Source: JAAGZL01 sp050297535 (GTDB taxonomy: Bacteria > Pseudomonadota > Gammaproteobacteria > Chromatiales > Chromatiaceae). Taken from it: 27,274 nucleotides of DNA. This document shows positions 7,264 through 16,500 of the stretch, piece by piece; the stretch's first letter is position 1, and every line of letters begins with the position of its first letter. The DNA lies in the NCBI GenBank assembly GCA_050297535.1, contig JBNKSV010000030.1, forward strand, positions 1-27,274, given 5' to 3'. A program made the translations under genes and the position numbers. A model generated the notes under the pieces. The model made no database searches and was not told the origin of the DNA. It saw only the letters and a program-made list of their open reading frames with translations.

Positions 7264-9045
7264 ATGCGCATAAGAACAATAACCTCTATCATCCCAATAT
7301 TAATAACCACGGCCTATTTATACGGGTGTACATTCAACGGCCTGAGAAACGATTCCACACAGGACTTAAACTCCCAGACCACCACATCCACGTATGCCCC
7401 TGAACAACAGGATGCAATATGGCAAGAAACAGAAGAACTATTGGATGAACTGACGGCGGATGAAGGCCCAGAGGAGATAGAAGATTTAGCGGAAGATATC
7501 CCCGAGGAAGGAACAGAATCAAAAACCTCACATGAAACCGCCGCAGAAACAGGAACTGGAGTACTGCAAAACACTAACATTCTCAGCGCCACAAAAAAAC
7601 TACTACACATACAAGATAAGGACCTGTGGCATAGGCTCCGCGCTGGACTCAAACTGGAAATACCAGATAACCAGAGAACAACCCAACACATAACCTGGCT
7701 TAAAAAGCACAAGGCATACCTGAGAAAACTGCAAGAACGCTCGAAACCATATATCTACTTCATCCTGACCGAGGCCGAAAAACGCAACCTACCCACCGAA
7801 CTGGCCCTACTGCCAGCAGTGGAAAGCTCCTACCGGCCATTCGCCTATTCCCACGGTAGCGCAGCCGGACTCTGGCAATTTGTTCCCAGTACCGGACGCC
7901 ACTTCAAACTGAAACAAAACTGGTGGTACGACGGCAGACGCGACGTAGTAGCATCCACCCATGCCGCCTTTGACTATCTGGAATCCCTGGCCAGACGTTA
8001 TGACGGCAACTGGGAACTGGCCCTCGCCGCCTACAACTGCGGCTCTGGCAACGTCAACAAGGCCATAAGAGAAAACAGACGCCAAGGCAAACCTACTGAC
8101 TTTTGGTCCCTGAATCTGCCAAAAGAGACCAGAAGCTACGTCCCCAGGCTGCTGGCTCTGAGCAGTATCATCAAAGACCCGGCAGTATCTGGAGTTGAAC
8201 TGATTTCCATCCCGTATAAACCTTACTTCGAATCTGTCGATATCGGCTCGCAACTGGACCTGGCCATGGCGGCCAGCATGGCCGAAATAACCACGGATGA
8301 AATATACCTTCTAAATCCAGGCCTCAACCGCTGGGCCACAGCGCCAAACGGGCCCCATAGACTCAACCTGCCGGTAGACAAGGTGGAAGGATTCAAACAA
8401 AGACTAGCGGAACTAACCCCGAACCAGCGCATACACTGGGAAAGGTATCAGATACAAAGTGGCGACACAGTAAGCACCATCGCCAAAAAGTACGGCACCA
8501 CCTCTGAGCTAATCAAACAGGCTAACGATCTGAACAACAACAGCATACGCGCCGGCAAATATCTGGTTATCCCCACCGCTACCAAATCACTTGAGCACTA
8601 CACCCTCACCGCCGACAAACGCAAACAACGCATTCAGAACAGAACGCACGAAGGCAACAAGATAATTCATGTCGTGCAAGAAGGCGACAACTTCTGGGAT
8701 CTGTCCAGGACATACCACGTAAGCTACAGAAGTCTGGCCAAATGGAATGGCATGGCCCCAAAAGACACCTTAAAACAGGGACAAAAGCTCGTGGTCTGGG
8801 TAGACAACAAGACGTTCAAGGAGACCAAGCAACTCCCGAACATCATGGATGTGCGCCCTCCCAGCACCAGCACGCGCAATTCTGTATATTACAAAGTACG
8901 CACGGGAGACTCCCTGTCTACTATCGCGCACCGTTTCAAGGTAAAGGTGGCAGACCTGAAAAAATGGAATGACCTCAGCGGCAAATACCTAAAGCCAGGA
9001 CAAAACCTCAAGCTGTACGTGGACGTTACCTCGCAAGCGCTTTAG
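7264..9045 (+). CDS. mltD: Membrane-bound lytic murein transglycosylase D (lipoprotein, SLT plus 3 LysM)
   Basis: Cleaves peptidoglycan glycan strands to 1,6-anhydromuropeptides at the inner face of the outer membrane. The N-terminus is a lipoprotein signal with lipobox L-Y-G-C (Cys22, followed by Thr, so outer-membrane sorting). Residues about 45-90 form an unusual Glu/Asp-rich linker. The family 1 SLT domain shows ALLPAVESSYRPFAYS (catalytic Glu187), GSAAGLWQFVPSTGRHF and LALAAYNCGSGNV. Three LysM peptidoglycan-binding repeats start near residues 395 (YQIQSGDTVSTIAKKYG), 468 (IHVVQEGDNFWDLSRTY) and 541 (YYKVRTGDSLSTIAHRF). The 593-residue length exceeds E. coli MltD (452), explained by the linker and the extra LysM. 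Its position next to the yafS-rnhA-dnaQ cluster is conserved in gammaproteobacteria. Confidence 0.95.
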   Translation: MRIRTITSIIPILITTAYLYGCTFNGLRNDSTQDLNSQTTTSTYAPEQQDAIWQETEELLDELTADEGPEEIEDLAEDIPEEGTESKTSHETAAETGTGVLQNTNILSATKKLLHIQDKDLWHRLRAGLKLEIPDNQRTTQHITWLKKHKAYLRKLQERSKPYIYFILTEAEKRNLPTELALLPAVESSYRPFAYSHGSAAGLWQFVPSTGRHFKLKQNWWYDGRRDVVASTHAAFDYLESLARRYDGNWELALAAYNCGSGNVNKAIRENRRQGKPTDFWSLNLPKETRSYVPRLLALSSIIKDPAVSGVELISIPYKPYFESVDIGSQLDLAMAASMAEITTDEIYLLNPGLNRWATAPNGPHRLNLPVDKVEGFKQRLAELTPNQRIHWERYQIQSGDTVSTIAKKYGTTSELIKQANDLNNNSIRAGKYLVIPTATKSLEHYTLTADKRKQRIQNRTHEGNKIIHVVQEGDNFWDLSRTYHVSYRSLAKWNGMAPKDTLKQGQKLVVWVDNKTFKETKQLPNIMDVRPPSTSTRNSVYYKVRTGDSLSTIAHRFKVKVADLKKWNDLSGKYLKPGQNLKLYVDVTSQAL

Positions 9046-9461
9046 TTGGAAAAGCCAGGGTCGCAACATTTTTATCTGGGCTATATCAGCCAGCTGATGC
9101 GGAATATTGTCTCTTGATTATTTCATCCGTTTTATTGGGGAAATGATCAATACGATGATTTACTGACAATTGAGCATTATTTATTCCATCCGCCCCATTT
9201 TCCACCCTTTTCCAGAGTTACATGCTCATATGTTCATTATGGGCGCTGGGTGCAGGTTATCATTTTATTGTAAGTTCATGTCACATTGCGGTATGCATAT
9301 ATCATGTCTATCATTGTTTAGTATGATAATAAGCATTAAGGCCTTATATTCATATCAGTAATACCTTATAACAATAGGACTGGTTTACAGAAGATCAGAG
9401 AAGTTTCAGCAGCACTTCAGTATAAAACCAGATTCACAACGTAAAGTGGTCAGTTTGGTTT
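9046..9461. other. 416-bp AT-rich intergenic region between mltD and the c-di-GMP gene
   Basis: No convincing gene was found; a 63-codon open frame at 9170-9361 lacks a ribosome site and resembles no family. There is a small imperfect dyad around 9086-9097 (TCAGC-CA-GCTGA), a 10-bp palindrome TAAGGCCTTA at 9337-9346, and a TATAAA hexamer at 9421-9426 that could be the -10 of the downstream gene, although no good -35 stands in front of it. The region probably holds the promoter of the GGDEF-EAL gene. Confidence 0.4.
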
Positions 9462-12400
9462 ATGAATTTATCGCTGTTGAAATGGGGAAGTCTACAGGCT
9501 CGCATAACTATCGGCACAATATTAGCCATTGTGCTGGCGCTCTTGTTGGCATTATTCATTGCCCGTCATCAGTTGCGAGTAGAAATGGAGGCCACTATAT
9601 CAGCGCAACAGTCATCTGCTGTTGCTTTAGCCGCAAAGAAGGTAGACCAATTACTGAATGAGCGTATTGCAACCATTAAAGAGCTTGCGGATTATCTGTC
9701 CAAAACCAAACAACCATTCAATCAGCAACGCTTTCTCGATGATTTAATGGTAGTACGCAATATGTTCAACTGGGGAATTATATTCCTCGATGCCAGCGGC
9801 GTTGCTCAAGCGAGTATTCCTTCGCATCTTAATCGGGTTGGCTCAAACTATTCCAATTTGGCTGATGTACAGTTGGCGTTAAATAGTGATCTGGTAGTAG
9901 TGTCTGATCCCTTGCAAGATGATGCAACTGGACAACCGCAAATACTGATTATGGCTCCAGTCAGAGGTGATAATAATGTTGTTCGTGGGTTGATTGTTGG
10001 CGTTATCAATCTGGCTATACCAAATATCTTTGACACGGTGAATGCCGCGAAATTTGGTTTTACCGGTGATTTTTTCATTATAGCTCCCAAAACCAGGAGG
10101 TATGTCGCCTCGTCTGATAAACGACGAGTGATGACACAAGGCCCACCGAAAGGGGTTAACCCACTATACGATCAACACATGCAAGGGCATGAAATGTCTG
10201 GTCTGGCAAAAAGTTCACGAGGCGTGATCGAGCTTGCATCTGCCAATCGTATTCCGTCAGTTGGGTGGATAATGGCTTCCGTTCTGCCAGCTGAAGAGGC
10301 ATTTGCCCCTATTGATGGTATACAGAGAACTCTCTTGATAGGTACCGTTGTTCTAACTGTATTGGTAAGTCTAGTTACATGGTGGTGGCTCAATAAACAA
10401 TTTGGTCCTCTGAGTGAGGCATCTTCATTGCTGGCGCAAATGAGTGATGGTTCGCTGCCAAGACAGCATCTTCCTATATATCATAATGATGAGATTGGAC
10501 ATCTCTCAAATGAATTCAACAATTTGTTAAGTAGAATAATTGAAGAAGAGGAGCGTGCCGCCGAACATGCCGCTAATGAACGGCTGAGCAAGATTGTGTC
10601 CCATGTTCCAGGGGTGGTATTCCAGTATCGCCTTTTTCCTGATGGGCATGGCAGTTTTATCTATGCCAGCTCGGCTTTTAAAGAAGTTTTTGGAGTTGAG
10701 GTGGAAGATGTTAGTGAGAATACTGATGCCATTCGTTCAATGCTCCACCCTGATGATAAAGATCGTTTCTTTGCTTCGCTTCAGTCTTCGGCAGATGCGC
10801 TCAAGCTATGGCGTGTTGACTATCGTATTCGCCATCCAAGCGGTAAAACAAAATGGCTGCTGATCGAGGCCATGCCTGAACTAGCTAACGAGGCACTTAT
10901 CTGGTACGGCTTTATTTCTGATATTACTGAAGTAAAAAGGACAGAGGATGAACTCCGCATTGCTGCTACCACCTTCCAGGCGCATGAGGCATTTTTAATT
11001 ACAGATGCCGAGCACATAATCCTGCGGGTTAATCCCGCTTTCACAAGAATTACTGGCTACACCTCTGAGGATGTAGTCGGGCTAACCCCTGCTATTCTCA
11101 GTTTTGAATTTGAGCAATATCAAAAGATTATCTCCGTATTGGATGCAGATGGAAGCTGGCATGACGAAGTTAGTCTACAGCGTAAGAGCGGTAATACTTT
11201 CCATGCCTGGCTGACCATCACTTGCGTTAAGGATAGAAATGGCACAACTACTCACCATGTAGCAATGTTCCAAGATATAACGGATCGCAAGGAAGCTGAG
11301 GAAAAAATTCGCAGTCTGGCTTTTTATGACCCGCTTACTAATCTTCCTAATCGCCGCCTTTTACTTGATCGCATTCAGCAGGCAATAGCTAATACCAGCC
11401 GCAGTGGTCAATACGGGGCATTACTATTTATAGATATTGATAATTTTAAAATGCTCAATGATTCACGCGGGCATGACATAGGCGACCAGTTGCTAGTAGA
11501 AATGGCGAAGCGTTTGCAATCCTGCGTTAGACAAGGAGACTCTGTCGCGCGACTTGGTGGTGATGAGTTCGTACTCATGATCCAGGGCATAGATGAGGCC
11601 GAGATGATGGAGCAGGTAGAAGTTATTACCAGAAAGGTTTTAGGTATCTTAGGCCAACCATGCCTGCTTGGTGGAAGAGAGTATCATGGCTCATCAAGCA
11701 TAGGTGTTGCTCCGTTCAGTGGTCACGATGTTAGCGTTGATGAGTTGGTAAGGAGAGCTGACCTTGCAATGTATCAGGCAAAAGCTACAGGCCGAAACAC
11801 TGTGCGTTTTTTTGATCCTAGTATGCAAGCCAAAATAGATCATCGGGCGATGATGGAGGGCGAATTGCGTCGCGCTATTGCCGAGAATGAGTTTGATCTA
11901 CACTACCAGCCACAGATTGATCGAAATAATAACTGTATTGGTGTCGAGGCACTGATACGCTGGCAACATCCAACTAGAGGATTTATGTCACCAGATCAAT
12001 TTATTCCAATAGCCGAAGAGTACGACTTGATTCAGCCGATCGGCCGGTGGGTAATTGAACAGGCATGTAATTGTTTGTCCGAGTGGAAAAATAGTGAGTT
12101 GACTGCCGGGCTAAGCATGTCGGTGAATATAAGTGCCAGACAGTTTTCTCAAGATAATTTTGTAGATGAAGTAAGTGAGATAATTAGACGCTTTTCTATA
12201 ACGCCAAATCGCCTTAAATTTGAACTTACAGAAAGTCTACTATTGGTCGATATGAATGAAGCAATTTCCAAGATGCTATCCCTGCGCGGACTTGGTCTTG
12301 GGTTTTCGATTGATGATTTTGGTACTGGCTACTCCTCCCTCTCATACCTCAAGCGATTACCTATTGATCAACTAAAAATTGATCGGACTTTTGTCGACGA

Positions 12401-12620
12401 GATACTAACTGACCCTAACGATACCGCTATTTGTAGAGCAATTATTGCGCTTGGAAAAAGCCTTGGGCTTCAGGTTATCGCTGAAGGTGTAGAAACTGAA
12501 AAGCACTGGTTGTGGTTATGTGAAGAGAGTTGTGATGCTGTGCAAGGATATTATTTTTCACGCCCAGTAAACGAAAAAGATTTTATTGAATGGTTGCAGC
12601 AATACTCACGAAGCGCATAA
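9462..12620 (+). CDS. Membrane c-di-GMP cyclase/phosphodiesterase (Cache-HAMP-PAS-PAS-GGDEF-EAL)
   Basis: A 1052-residue sensor enzyme for cyclic di-GMP. A first membrane helix (about residues 14-35) is followed by a periplasmic Cache-like domain (about 36-288). The second helix (about 289-311) leads into a HAMP segment. PAS 1 starts near 375 (HVPGVVFQYRLFPDG, ending in DITEVKRTEDEL) and PAS 2 near 495 (ending in DITDRKEAEEKI). The GGDEF domain begins at FYDPLTNLPNRR and has GGDEF at 699-703, with an RQGD inhibitory (I-site) motif exactly 5 residues before it. The EAL domain has EAL at 829-831 (GVEALIRWQHP), DDFGTGYSS and AEGVETE. Both catalytic motifs are intact, so it may make or degrade c-di-GMP depending on signal; direction and ligand are unknown. 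The ribosome site is weak. Parts are AT-rich relative to the housekeeping genes. It converges on the TPS operon. Confidence 0.94.
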   Translation: MNLSLLKWGSLQARITIGTILAIVLALLLALFIARHQLRVEMEATISAQQSSAVALAAKKVDQLLNERIATIKELADYLSKTKQPFNQQRFLDDLMVVRNMFNWGIIFLDASGVAQASIPSHLNRVGSNYSNLADVQLALNSDLVVVSDPLQDDATGQPQILIMAPVRGDNNVVRGLIVGVINLAIPNIFDTVNAAKFGFTGDFFIIAPKTRRYVASSDKRRVMTQGPPKGVNPLYDQHMQGHEMSGLAKSSRGVIELASANRIPSVGWIMASVLPAEEAFAPIDGIQRTLLIGTVVLTVLVSLVTWWWLNKQFGPLSEASSLLAQMSDGSLPRQHLPIYHNDEIGHLSNEFNNLLSRIIEEEERAAEHAANERLSKIVSHVPGVVFQYRLFPDGHGSFIYASSAFKEVFGVEVEDVSENTDAIRSMLHPDDKDRFFASLQSSADALKLWRVDYRIRHPSGKTKWLLIEAMPELANEALIWYGFISDITEVKRTEDELRIAATTFQAHEAFLITDAEHIILRVNPAFTRITGYTSEDVVGLTPAILSFEFEQYQKIISVLDADGSWHDEVSLQRKSGNTFHAWLTITCVKDRNGTTTHHVAMFQDITDRKEAEEKIRSLAFYDPLTNLPNRRLLLDRIQQAIANTSRSGQYGALLFIDIDNFKMLNDSRGHDIGDQLLVEMAKRLQSCVRQGDSVARLGGDEFVLMIQGIDEAEMMEQVEVITRKVLGILGQPCLLGGREYHGSSSIGVAPFSGHDVSVDELVRRADLAMYQAKATGRNTVRFFDPSMQAKIDHRAMMEGELRRAIAENEFDLHYQPQIDRNNNCIGVEALIRWQHPTRGFMSPDQFIPIAEEYDLIQPIGRWVIEQACNCLSEWKNSELTAGLSMSVNISARQFSQDNFVDEVSEIIRRFSITPNRLKFELTESLLLVDMNEAISKMLSLRGLGLGFSIDDFGTGYSSLSYLKRLPIDQLKIDRTFVDEILTDPNDTAICRAIIALGKSLGLQVIAEGVETEKHWLWLCEESCDAVQGYYFSRPVNEKDFIEWLQQYSRSA

Positions 12621-12701
12621 AACCCAAGATTACTAGGATGTAACAAAACTTAAAACTGGTAGTGATAGTTGGGTCAGCGTCCCCTTTTCCAAATTTACGC
12701 C

Positions 12702-12752
12702 GATTCCAGTTGCTAAAATTGTAGCGGACAGGCGGACGGGGCAACTGGAATC
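12702..12752. repeat. 12-bp perfect inverted repeat with 27-nt spacer between convergent units
   Basis: GATTCCAGTTGC (12702-12713) and its exact reverse complement (12741-12752) lie between the GGDEF-EAL gene and the end of the TPS operon, 22 nt past the stop of the last lipoprotein gene. It could be a bidirectional transcription end, though neither side has a strong U run, or the terminal repeats of a small mobile remnant. A preceding GGGTCAGCGTCCCCTTTT stretch recalls intergenic repeats seen near transposase remnants in proteobacteria, but I cannot confirm that. Confidence 0.4.
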
Positions 12753-12774
12753 ATTTCGAAATTCATTGATTCAT

Positions 12775-13026
12775 TTAATGACACTTATATGGGCTCTCAC
12801 TATCAAGGTTTTCTCCCGTTTCAAGCGACCTAATATGTACCGTCGCATTTGGATATTGAGCACAAATAGCGTTGCGTGCCGAGTATATTTGCCGTCCCTT
12901 TACTGTAAAATCTATATTTACAGGTTGACCATTCGCCTCCACACCGCTAACTCGATAAACACCAGATGTCGTAACGCATCCAGATGCTAACATCAGTACC
13001 GCAAGCCACATATATCTTAATCTCAC
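12775..13026 (-). CDS. Small predicted outer-membrane lipoprotein (last gene of the TPS operon)
   Basis: 83 residues from a GTG start with a good AGGAG site 6 nt upstream. The N-terminal signal MRLRYMWLAVLMLASGC ends in a lipobox-like A-S-G-C (Cys17, then Val, so outer-membrane sorting expected). The mature part is short and polar, with two further cysteines (SARNAICAQYPNATV and the terminal SPYKCH) that could form one disulfide. I do not recognise the family. It lies 44 nt after the preceding lipoprotein gene on the same strand and so probably belongs to the tpsB-tpsA unit. Its place directly behind a toxin-like TpsA tail makes an accessory or immunity role possible, but there is no direct evidence. 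Confidence 0.7.
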   Translation of the reverse strand: MRLRYMWLAVLMLASGCVTTSGVYRVSGVEANGQPVNIDFTVKGRQIYSARNAICAQYPNATVHIRSLETGENLDSESPYKCH

Positions 13027-13070
13027 ACTGTTCTCCTTTTGAAAAGACCACTGTTATTATCGGAATTTTG

Positions 13071-13544
13071 CTATGGCAAACATTCTGGAACTATATTTTT
13101 ATAATCAATGCGTTTACACGCAGCAGGATTTGTCGCGGTTTTTACACAGTAGTCGTAACTGCGCTTTCTTTTACAATATTTGCTATTCAGGCGTCGTTTT
13201 ACACTAGGCTTAGGTATATTTTTTCCCTGACAAGCAGGAAGCTCAGGTCGATTAACACAAGCGTCCGCTCGGTAGTGACCTTTGTATTTATATTTAAACC
13301 CTAGTGATTCCATACATGCATCAATCGCCTGTAAATCATTTAAAGAAAGACCGGCTCGCTTCGCAGCAGACAAACTTGTATTTGTAGCCGGATTCCCACA
13401 TTCCAGAAGCGCCTTTTTTACCATTAATTCGTTAGTGTCGGTCTTCGTCCATAATTTATACTCTGGCTGGGCAGGTTGGAACGATTCACGAGTAGAACAC
13501 CCAACAATCATTATTGCCATCATAATAACCAAAGCATGTTTCAT
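13071..13544 (-). CDS. Cys-rich predicted lipoprotein downstream of tpsA; candidate immunity/accessory protein
   Basis: 157 residues if started at the ATG giving MKHALVIMMAIMIVGC, a lipoprotein signal with lipobox I-V-G-C (Cys16, then Ser, so outer-membrane sorting). A GTG four codons upstream is also possible; neither start has a strong ribosome site. The mature protein contains a YKLWTK...VKKALLECG segment and eight further cysteines spread over its length, enough for four disulfides, which fits a periplasmic protein. The C-terminal half is basic (SVKRRLNSKYCKRKRSYDY). No function is recognised. It begins 19 nt after the tpsA stop codon, so it is almost certainly co-transcribed with tpsA. 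Directly behind an effector-like C-terminal domain this is the position of an immunity gene; a periplasmic lipoprotein would suit an enzyme acting on the cell envelope. That role is inference. Confidence 0.75.
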   Translation of the reverse strand: MKHALVIMMAIMIVGCSTRESFQPAQPEYKLWTKTDTNELMVKKALLECGNPATNTSLSAAKRAGLSLNDLQAIDACMESLGFKYKYKGHYRADACVNRPELPACQGKNIPKPSVKRRLNSKYCKRKRSYDYCVKTATNPAACKRIDYKNIVPECLP

Positions 13545-13563
13545 GGCAATTTCCACAACCCTT

Positions 13564-16500
13564 TTAATCTTTGTTAATCTCTATGGTACTTGGAATACCA
13601 TATGTGTCCTTGCATGCTTTACTTGCGGAGCCATAACAACTATGAACTGTCGGAGAATCCCCAAACATATTTATCCATTCCTCAAGTTTACTGCTATCTA
13701 CTGGCCGCTGATCAAATGTTGCAGGATTACCTCCAATCAGAACACCAACGAAATCATCAGCATGATTTTGTAGCTGAACAGTAGAATTCGCACCACCACT
13801 TAAATAATAAAGCAAATTAGCAGCTTCTTGAGCATTATATGCCCCCCCATAAAAACTAACATCTGTGTTACTTAACGCACCAGCAGATCCTCCTTGTTCA
13901 TAAAAGGCTTCCATAGCATTCCCTATAGTCATAGCCCCTCGACTGTGACCAACTAAATCAAGTCCAGACACCCCATACTGCTGCATCAGTGACAACGTCA
14001 GTTGCGTTGGGTTTGTTAGATCGAACACACCGCCTTCCATGTATTTCTGATAGCCAGCAACTATAAGCTCAGATAGCGCGTTATTAGCCTCTTGAAAATA
14101 TACAAGATAGATATTGTCTTCTCCCTCTTCACTCATTTGAGAAGTGTAACCAGCAGCAGCATACTCATCATTATAAATACCGTTAGTAAAAAAATGCACT
14201 TTATTGTCTGATCCAGGCTCAAGGGCATTTTTCTCTTCATCCGTTAATTCATGCATAACAGGATTCCCGTTACCATCCAAGGCAATGTTGCCATCCTCAT
14301 CCCGATCAACTTTATATATCTTTGCCTTTACCAGGAATGAGACACGATAGGCTTCATCGGTAAATTTAATGCCCTCAGCATAAATCGCCTGCTTAATTTT
14401 CCGCTCAGCCTCAACAGCATCCATGATAGCTTCCACATCTTGTTTTTCCGCGGCCACATGACTATTTGCGGTATCGCGATTCAGTGAAGCAATTGTAGAT
14501 TCTGCTGTTTGACCAGTCTTTGAGAATTGACCAGCTTCGTCTGTTATAACAACTGTCCCTTCACTGATAGCACTACGTGTTTGCCCGCTGGAAGAGCTGG
14601 ATTTTTCTGAGTCGAGCATCGTATTTTCTATTATCCCCTTAGCGATACCATATTTCCCTTGAGTAAACATATCGGTATCTAGGCCATAGCCGTCTGATGA
14701 CGCATCCACCTTAGCTCGATTTTTTATATCGCTGGTGCTAATCGTCCCAGTACTAAAGCCGTTCTTGTTGTTGTCTACCGCCACATCGTTACTTGCAATG
14801 ACCGCGCCGGTGAGTTGGGTATGGCCGTTAACATCTATCTGGAACCCTTCGTCTCCGGCCTTGATGCCGCTCTGTTCAGTTACGCTGGCATATTCGCTGT
14901 CTATGTTCTTTTTTTCACCATTGACGTTGGCCCCGAAGGTAGCATTGCCATAGATTGGGATGCTGACAGAGAACCCGCTGTTTTTGCTCTCACTGCTGTA
15001 GTCGTCTATGTCCTGCTGGCTTTCGATAGTAAGATTGCCGCCTATGTTTGCTTCTACCTGTTCGCCCTTGGCCACCGCGCCCTTCATGGTGGTGTCGTTG
15101 CCGGATTCTATGGTCAGTTTGTTTCCGGCGGTGACGTGGCTGTTATCGTAGGTCACAGCGTTGCCGGTACTTTTGCCTTTGCCTTTGCTGGCGGCTACGT
15201 CCAGGCCGACTCCGGCATTTGCCCCCAGATTGAAGCTGACGCCTACACTGGCGCTGGAGCTTTTGCTCTTGCTACTGCTGCTGTAGCGGTTCTCGGCCGA
15301 TTGCATGGTTATGTCGTTATCGGCATAGAGATTGATGTTGTTGCCTGCGGTTAGATCGCTGCCTTGGATGTTGACGTTGCCGCTGCCGGTGGTTGTTGGG
15401 GTCGTGGAGCTATCTTCCGACTCTCCCGCACCTGTGGCTTCCAGGGCATTGATGTTTATGTCACCGCCAGCAACTAGAGTACTGCCTCTTGCAGTATCAC
15501 TTGCGCTGGTGCTGGTCGATTTGCTCTTGCTGGCGCCGAAGCTTACGCTTAGTTTGACGCCCCCAGCCTGGTCGGCCAGATTGCCATCTTTCTTAGCCAT
15601 CCCCTGATCAACCGCATTATAGGCGCCATAAGCAGATGATGCGCCTGCGGCCAGTGCTTGCATGCGGGCGTCGGTCTTATCGGTCTTGCCCATATTCTCG
15701 CTCATGTTCTGCGCGGTCTGAGCCATCTCTATAACTGGGTTGCTGAAATTGATGCTCAGCCCGCTCTGCTTGAACTTGGTCTTGGTGGTGTAGTTGCTGG
15801 TCTCTCTGGCTTCTTTGATGTTGACCTCGTCGGCGGTTATGTTGACATCGCCTTCCAGGGCGATCAGGTCGGAACCGGTCTGGTTGTATGTCTGGTCGGC
15901 CTGGATGTTTACGTCACCCTTGATACTGCCTACGGTGCTGGCAGCTGCAGTGGTGGTCTGGCCCTTGGTGTCAGTACTCATCTTCTGCTTACCGATGGTT
16001 ACCCCGGAACCGGTGCTGAACACCCCGCTCTTTTTGGTCTTTTTGTAGTAGGTCTGGTTGTGGGTCTCTGTAGCCGCTTCTATATTTATATCGCCTTCTG
16101 CTCGTATATTGACGTCGTTAGTGGCTACTACGTTGCTACCCTCTATCTTAAGGTCATTACCTGCATCCAGGTTTATCTCTTCTCCGCTGAAGGTGCTTGC
16201 GATGGCTCCGGTATCATCCGAGGTCTTGTATACCGTGGTGCTCTTGCTAGAGAAGGTGCCTTTTTTCTTGTTCTTGCGGTAGCTCTGTTTGGAGCGTTCC
16301 GCTTCTCCCGCTTCTATATTGATATCCCGCTCGGCAACGGCATCAATAGCTCCCAGTTCACTACTGACGCTGGCGGCGCGGGCGTTGAGATCACGCCCTG
16401 CGGACATCGTCAGATCACCGCTGGTGCTGATGCTGCTGCCTGCCTCACTCTTGCTGTTGTCTCTGGCCCAGCTGTTTTTGCCTTTGACGTAGTTGTTGTT

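Noticed and set aside
9170..9361. 63-codon open frame in the mltD/GGDEF-EAL gap
   Set aside because: It has no ribosome site and no recognisable domain, and its composition looks like AT-rich non-coding DNA.
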